This document shows, piece by piece, positions 18,205 to 24,226 of a DNA stretch of 24,226 nt; position 1 is the first letter of the stretch, and each line of letters opens with the position of its first letter. The stretch comes from Nemertoderma westbladi. Its lineage: Eukaryota > Xenacoelomorpha > Nemertodermatida > Nemertodermatidae. The stretch spans positions 1 to 24,226 of the forward strand of contig JAUCBJ010006146.1 in NCBI GenBank assembly GCA_032718475.1, written 5' to 3'. A program made the translations under genes and the position numbers. Under the pieces are notes generated by a model. The model was not told the origin of the DNA and did not search any database. It was given only the letters and a program-made list of their open reading frames with translations.

Positions 18205-18482
18205 TTTAAAGATCTTGTAATTGTTATTTTAATATATCTTAATATCTTATTGTGCACTTTTTTGAATAAATAAAATATAACTTTAAAATATTGGGGCGGA
18301 TCGGGGTAATGACTCGCGGTATCATAAGAAAATCCCACTATACCGTAGGGCTATTTCGTTGCATCATGTGTAAAAACACAAACATTCTAGAATAAATAAT
18401 ATCAGTTATCCTCAAGGTGTTATTTAAAAGTCGTCGAAGTACTAAATATTTTGGGGATGTGTAATTCAATTGGTAACTTCAA

Positions 18483-18499
18483 GTTGTGTATCATGGCCT
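18483..18499 (-). repeat. Right terminal inverted repeat of the Harbinger element
   Basis: On the minus strand AGGCCATGATACACAAC, followed on the plus strand by TTA. There are no GC-rich subterminal repeats at this end, unlike the left end. Confidence 0.88.
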
Positions 18500-18638
18500 T
18501 TAAAGTTTATTAAGCCATGGGACTGGGAGTGGCACAATAAAACGCGATAAAGTGAATAAATAATAAATTAAATTAAAAGCACCGCCACTTAGATATACTG
18601 AAGTAGAGTTGATGAATCCGGTGGAGATTCTATTTCAT

Positions 18639-18763
18639 AAATACACCATATTCTGGAACATTTTGTTAATGTATGAATAGCTACATTATAGTATGATTGA
18701 AGAGTTGCATTGTTGCCCATCTACGTATTGATAAACAAAATGATTCTAGAATATGGTGTATTT
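18639..18763. repeat. Inverted-repeat hairpin element
   Basis: Arms 18639-18667 (AAATACACCATATTCTGGAA...) and 18734-18763 are near-perfect complements of ~29 bp around a ~66-bp spacer. MITE-like or fold-back. No target duplication was identified. Confidence 0.8.
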
Positions 18764-19218
18764 ATTAAATATAATAAAATAACCTCACAGAGGTGCAAAA
18801 CTATGTAACATTTGAACGCTCATATCTCGGCTATTGTTCAACGAAATTCAGATTGTGTTACATATTTGGAATCCTTGCATGTTCAGCTTTCCATCCGTAC
18901 AAACAGATCACAATAATGTTAAATAAAAACTTCGGTATATCTGTTGCAATTACGACCGAGGCGCCTTTCTTAAACGCTTTTAGCTAAAAAATGAGAACAA
19001 AAATAAAAATGCTGACTCACCCACCCAAATCACGAGGGTCAAATTTCATGCAATCCCATTCAGATTTGTATAAAAACAATTTTTTTTGTGGGGGGAGGGG
19101 GGGAATGCAGCTGAATAACGACACTATATTCCATGAAATGGTGTACTACTGTACTGTGGGGCGAGCGACGAAAGTAAGCGAGCTTAGCATACAGGTACCA
19201 CTAACTCAATCGGTGTGT
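18764..19218. other. Non-coding interval
   Basis: No gene is supported. A G-rich run lies at about 19089-19108. Small plus ORFs (18793-18987, 18991-19323) have no domain signature. Confidence 0.4.
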
Positions 19219-19275
19219 CTGTTGATCTGTCGATCTGTTGTTCTGTCGTTCTGTTGTTCTGTCGTTCTGTCGTGT
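19219..19275 (+). repeat. 8-bp minisatellite CTGT[TC]G[AT]T
   Basis: About seven head-to-tail units alternating CTGTTGTT and CTGTCGTT. Confidence 0.9.
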
Positions 19276-19460
19276 CCAATTTTAAACGTTAATCTCGATA
19301 AAATATATCTGGCAAAAGTTTAGAAATTTTCCAAGTTGAATTTGCGTGGGGTCTTCGTGCAGCATCTGTGTAACTGTCTTACAGTTATAATAAATTAGCT
19401 CATCAGCTCATTAGAACAGGCTGTTTCTAGTGTTGGTATTGTTATTAACTTGTTATAAGC

Positions 19461-19841
19461 TCAAAGGATGGTATGCTTGAGCATGTGGATGACTTCTGTT
19501 ACCTGGGATCATGGATCCAGAAGTCAGGTGAGGACCTACGAATGCGTAAGGGAAAGGCATGGGCAGCCTTGAATAGGCTTTCCAGGATTTGGAAGTCACA
19601 TGAAATTCATCGGTAACTTAAGGTCCGATTATTTCGAGCAGCAGTCGTTCCAGTACTCCTCTATGGGAGTCCATGCTGGGCTCTAACTGCTGAGGACACA
19701 AAATCTCTGGATGGCACATTCACAAGAATGCTATGCCGGGTTCATTGTGTCAAGTACAATGCACCTATCTCCAACCAGACACTATCTGGTCTTCGCCAAC
19801 CAGCGCTGACGGAAAATAATCACTCACTGAAGTTGACTTAG
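19461..19841 (+). pseudogene. 3' fragment of a non-LTR retrotransposon reverse transcriptase
   Basis: One frame reads VDDFCYLGSWIQKSGEDLR, then KAWAALNRLSRIWKSH, an in-frame TAA, then LKVRLFRAAVVPVLLYGSPC and TKSLDGTFTRMLCRV. This is the thumb/C-terminal part of LINE-type reverse transcriptases (F-YLGS--, -LLYG---W-L). The catalytic YADD region is absent. Because LINE copies truncate at the 5' end, this is a typical dead-on-arrival insertion with at least one stop codon. An AT-rich tail follows from 19842. Confidence 0.85.
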
Positions 19842-20220
19842 TTAGAATCAAATTAATATTAGTTAGAATTAAATTAATATTATGTTAAAGATATTGTAAG
19901 TTGCTACAATATTTATTTATTTCACATATAACATTAAAACATTAAATTACTTTTCGCATAAACATATATTCCTTATTTATAACATATTAATGAATATGAA
20001 TCATTATTATATAATATTATTATTTATTTATTATTATATATTATTAATTGAATATATTGGCATATATATAATAAAAAAAAAGAGTAAATAAATTTTTTAC
20101 ATTTTTTAAATTTTTTAAATTATATTCACATTAGGCATATCTATGTATTTATTAATATATATATATTTTGAAATTACACGTCTTTGGGTTGTTACTCGAC
20201 TCTCATATCATTGTAGGGCC
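19842..20220. other. AT-rich non-coding interval
   Basis: Almost only A/T, with TATTAATTATTA-type runs and short A/T homopolymers. It follows the LINE fragment and may include its decayed tail. Nothing else is recognisable. Confidence 0.5.
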
Positions 20221-20267
20221 TTATCGCCCCTTACACCTTTACCACCCCTGGACCTTATCGCCCCCTG
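20221..20267 (-). repeat. Left inverted array of 17-bp units
   Basis: Three units start at 20221, 20238 (degenerate) and 20255, reading TTATCGCCCC on the plus strand. They are the inverse of the AGGGGCGATAA units at 21013-21114, with the same 17-bp period. Confidence 0.7.
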
Positions 20268-20870
20268 TTCAGCACCATGGGTGATCTTCCACAGCAAACC
20301 CTTCCACTCTGTTTCCCAAGGGAATGACTGTTCACCACTATGGGTGATCTTCCGCAGTAAACCTTCCACTTGTTTCCCAAAGGAATGCCTGTTCAGCACC
20401 ATGGGTGATCTTCCACAGTAAACCCTTCCACTCTGTTTCCTAAAGGAATGCCTGTTCACCACCTTGGGTGATCTTCCGCAGTAAACATTCCACTTGTTTC
20501 CCAAAGGAATGCCTGTTCAGCACCATGGGTGATCTTCCACAGTAAACCCTTCCACTCTGTTTCCCAAAGGAATGCCTGTTCACCACCTTGGGTGATCTTC
20601 CGCAGTAAACCTTCCACTCAGTTTCCCAAAGGAATGCCTGTTCAGCACCATGGGTGATCTTCCACAGTAAACCCTTCCACTCTGTTTCCCAAGGGAATGA
20701 CTGTTCACCACTATGGGTGATCTTCCGCAGTAAACCTTCCACTTGTTTCCCAAAGGAATGCCTGTTCAGCACCATGGGTGATCTTCCACAGTAAACCCTT
20801 CCACTCTGTTTCCCAAAGGGATGCCTTTACACCAACATGGGTGAGCTTCCACAGTAAACCTTGTGCCCAA
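20268..20870 (-). repeat. Ten-copy ~62-bp tandem array (probable SINE body)
   Basis: GGGTGATCTTCC recurs at 20279, 20342, 20403, 20466, 20527, 20590, 20652, 20715, 20776 and 20839 (last copy GGGTGAGCTTCC). Spacings of 63, 61, 63, 61, 63, 62, 63, 61 and 63 reveal a ~124-bp two-unit period. Two unit types alternate (CAGCACCATGGGTG with CTTCCAC; CACCA[CT][TC][AT][TG]GGGTG with CTTCCGC). The four short ORFs crossing it are repeat artefacts. Confidence 0.93.
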
Positions 20871-20884
20871 ACAGTACTGCGACG

Positions 20885-20950
20885 TCCAGGGATCGGACCT
20901 GGGTCCTCCTGAATGAGAACCCAGATTGTTACCATTCGACCAAGCGGCTG
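20885..20950 (-). mobile_element. tRNA-derived SINE head
   Basis: On the minus strand there is an A box TGGTCGAATGG (20942-20932) and a B box GGTCCGATCCC (20899-20889). The A-start to B-end span is 54 nt, as in tRNA genes. The B box sits in a T-arm-like CCAGG-TCCGATC-CCTGG stem-loop. The acceptor stem does not pair, so it is a SINE promoter, not a functional tRNA. The ~62-bp array lies directly downstream and appears to be its amplified body. Confidence 0.65.
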
Positions 20951-21012
20951 CTCAGTCTATGAATTGAACATGTATCCTGTACATAATGACAGGGGCAATA
21001 AAGTACCAGGGC

Positions 21013-21114
21013 AGGGGCGATAAAGGACCAGGGGCGATAAAGGACCAGGGGCAATAAAGGACCAGGGGCGATAAAGATTCTGGGGCGATAATGACCCAGG
21101 GGTAATAAGTTCCT
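21013..21114 (+). repeat. Right array of 17-bp units
   Basis: Units start at 21013, 21030, 21047, 21064, 21081 and 21098, an exact 17-bp period, consensus AGGGGCGATAAAGGACC. A seventh, out-of-phase unit is at 20991. Inverse orientation to 20221-20267. Confidence 0.92.
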
Positions 21115-21126
21115 AAAAACTCCAGG

Positions 21127-22254
21127 CTAAAAACATTTTTTAATTGGTACCACTATTATTTTGCACACAGCGTTTTTCCAACTTTTAATAAATAACACCA
21201 TAAAGTAGAAATTTAACGCGTACACAATGGATATAATATCATTTATTATGAGATACAAATTAACAAACCGGACCCACCAGAAAAATGTAGTAATATCTTC
21301 CAAAACAGCATCAGGATGGTTAAATTTTTTATAATATCCAGTCAAAACTGTATCAAAAATAAACATCATATCTAATATCAACAATTTGACAGCTGTCATT
21401 GATACAATTAATGACATCATATATACAAGATTGCGATCTTTCTTAAGCCTTTCAACATTTTGACCGTGCGTTTTTGAAAACTTATTAACTTTAAGAACAA
21501 TAGCGATAGTTAACGCTACAATAACTATCAGATGAACAAGTTGTTTAATTGGAATATAATATTCTATTATTATTAACTTGTACATGTCACCAAAATATGG
21601 TAAATCAACCATCTGTGCGACCCACACTATATTATCTGATGTAATGTTCTTGAATATCTTAAAAACTCCAACGAATGACATTGCAAGAATTGTTTCATGA
21701 ACAACGAGAAATAAAAAAAGTAGCATCAATATTTTTTGTTGATAACGACTAATAAATGAATATTTTATTGGGAGATAGACTGCGATCAGACGATCTAAAG
21801 AAATAAAAATAGCTGTCCAACATGTCAAATCTTGAGCGACACGGACTAATATCCAATGATAAGCTCTAAGATAAGCTTGTATAATTGTTTGACAATGATA
21901 AGAAAATATTGATGATTTTCCATTTTGATATTCACAGATATACTCATTATTTGAAAGTAACCTTACCATCTCAGTAAACATCGCGAGACATTCCATAACG
22001 CCATCCAAGCAAAGAAGTTTGTAGAATAATGTGTTGAATTGACTTTCTTTTTTAACAACAACAAAAGTGAGAATGTATCCAATTACACCAAGTACGATAT
22101 AAGCTCCTGTGTAGGAAATGATCAAATTACCATAATATTTAACAATTAGATTATTAAAAGATTCATGAAATTCAAATAATGGCTCTACATCAGCATCATC
22201 TAAATTTGAATACCCATATTTTTTGTTGGTTGAATTGAGTGAATTATCTTCCAT
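21127..22254 (-). CDS. Divergent rhodopsin-type G-protein-coupled receptor
   Basis: Intronless, 375 residues. The ATG at 22254 follows an in-frame TAA. Seven hydrophobic segments: ~38-67, 75-100, 125-153, 174-199, 231-256, 276-301 and 324-356, with a ~37-residue acidic outer N-terminus. TM3 ends in SLDRLIAVYLPIKY, a DRL variant of the E/DRY motif with the usual following P-I-KY. TM7 carries ISIVYALNFY where NPxxY is expected. TM6 lacks CWxP, and no Cys sits at the usual start of TM3 (C121 is about nine residues too early). The short basic tail holds CKIIVVPIKKCF. The plan fits lineage-expanded invertebrate peptide or chemosensory receptors. Ligand and G protein unknown. Membrane location follows from topology. 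No operon-like neighbour; a possible promoter cluster lies at 22956-23439. Confidence 0.85.
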   Translation of the reverse strand: MEDNSLNSTNKKYGYSNLDDADVEPLFEFHESFNNLIVKYYGNLIISYTGAYIVLGVIGYILTFVVVKKESQFNTLFYKLLCLDGVMECLAMFTEMVRLLSNNEYICEYQNGKSSIFSYHCQTIIQAYLRAYHWILVRVAQDLTCWTAIFISLDRLIAVYLPIKYSFISRYQQKILMLLFLFLVVHETILAMSFVGVFKIFKNITSDNIVWVAQMVDLPYFGDMYKLIIIEYYIPIKQLVHLIVIVALTIAIVLKVNKFSKTHGQNVERLKKDRNLVYMMSLIVSMTAVKLLILDMMFIFDTVLTGYYKKFNHPDAVLEDITTFFWWVRFVNLYLIINDIISIVYALNFYFMVLFIKSWKNAVCKIIVVPIKKCF

Positions 22255-23156
22255 GATTTAAAACAAGTGAATCGTCAACATTGAAACCTGAAAATATATT
22301 GTTTAATTAATATCTTAATGGTAAAGTTACAAACAAATTCTGTAGAGATTCGTATCGTATGTCTATTGTCTATGTAGGTGCATGAAGTTGAATTTAGTAG
22401 AAAATAGGTCTGATTGATTTGTGTAGCAGAACTATGTAAGTTACTATCGAATAGCTACAATCTTACCTGGACCACTCACTCTCTCAAAATGCGCGTCTGT
22501 TCGCAATGTGGGCCCGAAGCCAGAAAGTTAGTTGCTTACGCACACACACCGGTACTAATGATAATTGGGTTGATGACCACGTTATTGGACAATTCATATA
22601 TTACAGACTTAGTTTCGTGGGGGGGGGGGGGGGGGGGGGCATATCGTTTTGGATGATGTAGAATGTTTATAAAATATATAATTAATATATATATATATAT
22701 AAATAATAATAATTAATATAAAAATTATAATTATAGATTTGTATTGAGCTTTCACAATATCAAGTGTTTTACAGCTCTTATTCCATTCTTATAACCTATA
22801 TATACATTTACTATTTCGTGTATTATTTTGGTCAGATTTAGCCCATCTGTAACCTGGATATCTTGTGGGTGTACGACGTACGTACACTGCAAAATGAAAT
22901 TAAACTGCACAAAGTCTATAACATTCACCAGACACAGCATTTCCAAAGTCAGCAATGACGTTCAGGTGGGATGGAACACGTGACTTCCGCGTTGGAAGTC
23001 TAAAACTACTCTGCTAGCGGCTCAGGCCAATCAAAAAGCCTTAAGATAAGATAACATAACAATAACATTATTTTGAAAATGAGTGTATATTGTTCGACAT
23101 TATCAATAGATCGGGTGCAGCATTAATTCGAAGTTTCTGTGTTCATTAGGAGCTCC
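22255..23156. other. Non-coding interval with possible upstream promoter elements
   Basis: No gene. It contains a 21-G run, a TA-rich tract (22680-22735), and a cluster of a CRE-like half-site (TGACGT, 22956-22961), a CACGTG E-box (22977-22982), a CCAAT box (23027-23031) and two adjacent GATA sites (23042-23054). The GPCR reads away from here on the minus strand, so this could be its distal promoter. Confidence 0.4.
22619..22639 (+). repeat. Poly-G tract of 21 bases
   Basis: Uninterrupted G run, able to form G-quadruplexes and prone to length error in sequencing. Confidence 0.97.
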
Positions 23157-23439
23157 TTGCTATGCAAATTTGACCAGTTGCTATGCAAAATAGAAAATGA
23201 AATTATCTGCATATTGCTCCTTATAGTCGATATAGTCGGTCTAGACGTCGATGGGAAGTTGCTGGAATCGGCGAAAGGGCCGTTGCTATGCACATTGTAA
23301 ATGTTGCTAACTTTGAAGTCATTTTTCACCTGGTTGCCATGGTCGTCACCAGTAAATTAGTTACACCGATCAGCTATAATTTCAAAGCGACAGCTATTAC
23401 ATGACAGACGTTGCTATGTAAATATTCGCCGTTGCTATG
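23157..23439 (+). promoter_or_regulatory. Cluster of eight same-strand GTTGC[TC] sites with an octamer
   Basis: TTGCTATGCAAAT (23157), GTTGCTATGCAAAA (23177), GTTGCTGG (23258), GTTGCTATGCA (23282), GTTGCTAAC (23303), GTTGCCATGG (23333), GTTGCTATGTAAA (23410) and GTTGCTATG (23431) all lie on the plus strand within 283 bp. The spacer sequence is not repeated, so it is not a simple tandem array. GTTGCCATGG is an RFX X-box half-site, and ATGCAAAT is the POU octamer. Function is inferred. Confidence 0.45.
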
Positions 23440-24226
23440 TTTAAGGGTCTGCAAACAATTTTCCCCACGATGAAACTTTTGAGTGAATTTTTCTGAATGA
23501 CTAAAAAATCAACAATGGTCTAGATCGGAATATGTGGGCAAAAACCACAATTTTTTACGATCTCGCTTAACATATAAATTATCAATGCACCCTAAATACA
23601 CTGGTTACCACAATGTTTACCACGGCAGTCTGGAGTGGTCTACTATTAGAACAAATTGTATTGTTACGTAATTGTATTAATTATTTATGCTAATCGCAAT
23701 CTAACCTCTTTCGGGGTGTATATTATATTTAATGATCATTGCAGGTCTTACAATCTTTCAATAAATCCAAATGATAAGTTCATCACGTTTTTATAAACAT
23801 TTTGGCTTTCTTCCACTTTAAATTGTCTAACAAACCATATAAGCATAATATAACAATAAGCCATTTAATTTAAATGTGCCCACAACAAAAATTAGCTAAT
23901 TGTAAACAATATGGAATAAACTAACCACACTTGATCCGATTTGCTTTGTTACACGAACGAACGTAGTGAGTGAGTGAAAATAAAGCCACGAGGATCAGAA
24001 CACTGTAAAGTACTTTGTAACAAGTATGTATGTAGTTTTATTCCAAAATTTTAACATTACGAAATGATTTTCCATATACACTATAAGTGATAGAAACTGC
24101 ACAAATTATATTAGTTGCTTTATAAATAAATGTAAAAATGACATAAATTATGTTATAAATAAGTTATAGCTTATATTTATGGTGGTGTTTGGAGCCATGG
24201 TACTGTATAATAATATAGCTAGGCCC
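23440..24226. other. Non-coding interval
   Basis: AT-rich. No ORF, RNA gene or repeat family recognised. A short ACGAACGAACGTAGTGAGTGAGTG stretch lies near 23954. Confidence 0.4.

Larger units (their letters stand above)
15265..18499. mobile_element. PIF/Harbinger DNA transposon, full-length but inactive
   Basis: Ends are 17-bp terminal inverted repeats starting AGGCCATGATACAC (15265-15281 and 18483-18499, 16 of 17 matching), flanked by TTA at 15262-15264 and 18500-18502. TTA is the usual 3-bp target duplication of this superfamily. Inside are the two standard Harbinger genes in convergent orientation: a plus-strand MADF/BESS (Myb/SANT-like) gene and a minus-strand DDE transposase. Both are broken, so the copy cannot move by itself. 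Confidence 0.9.

Noticed and set aside
20143-20935. ORFs on both strands across the 62-bp array
   Set aside because: Open frames arise from repeat periodicity; unit lengths of 61, 62 and 63 are not frame-preserving in a consistent way.
1-24226. CRISPR array or bacterial operon structure
   Set aside because: Repeats lack constant-length unique spacers, and splice sites, MADF/HARBI1 and GPCR genes show eukaryotic DNA.

Overview
This is eukaryotic, almost certainly marine-invertebrate (bilaterian) genomic DNA. It is AT-rich and mostly non-coding, with spliceosomal splice signals, microsatellites and many transposon remnants. GGCCTA and ACCGGTA words recur. One host-type gene is visible, an intronless seven-transmembrane receptor. 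The species cannot be placed from sequence alone.

Layout. (1) 1-6300: part of a virus-like or transposon-like unit read on the minus strand. It holds an intact 1350-residue family B DNA polymerase of the protein-primed (Polinton/adintovirus-like) kind. A small ORF 23 bp further on reads as a two-repeat TATA-binding-protein-like protein. Each ORF is preceded by the same 3' splice-site-like word, ATTTTTCTAG on the minus strand. Upstream lies a tandemly duplicated segment with two copies of a strong 5' splice site (CACC|GTAAGT), then a compact promoter-like cluster with an RFX X-box, an E2F-type site and two CCAAT boxes. I infer an S-phase-linked promoter whose untranslated leader is spliced to the ORFs. 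(2) 6300-12500: a palindrome-rich inverted-repeat element cuts off an 833-residue minus-strand ORF ending in a BEL/Pao gag-like (DUF1759) segment. Behind it are tandem repeats and a possible decayed second copy of the TBP-like gene. (3) 15265-18499: a PIF/Harbinger transposon with 17-bp terminal inverted repeats and TTA target duplications. It carries a plus-strand MADF-BESS DNA-binding gene and a minus-strand DDE transposase, both broken. (4) 18500-21115: a hairpin element, a 3' fragment of a non-LTR reverse transcriptase, and a composite repeat. In the composite, a tRNA-like SINE head and ten ~62-bp units are enclosed by inverted arrays of 17-bp units. (5) 21127-22254: a divergent rhodopsin-type GPCR gene on the minus strand. 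(6) 22255-24226: non-coding, with a possible promoter cluster and eight same-strand GTTGC[TC] sites.

The strongest candidate for something undescribed is region 1: a polymerase plus TBP-like gene pair with a shared leader/acceptor layout and an E2F/RFX/NF-Y-type promoter. The element continues past the left edge, so its other genes and ends are not visible.
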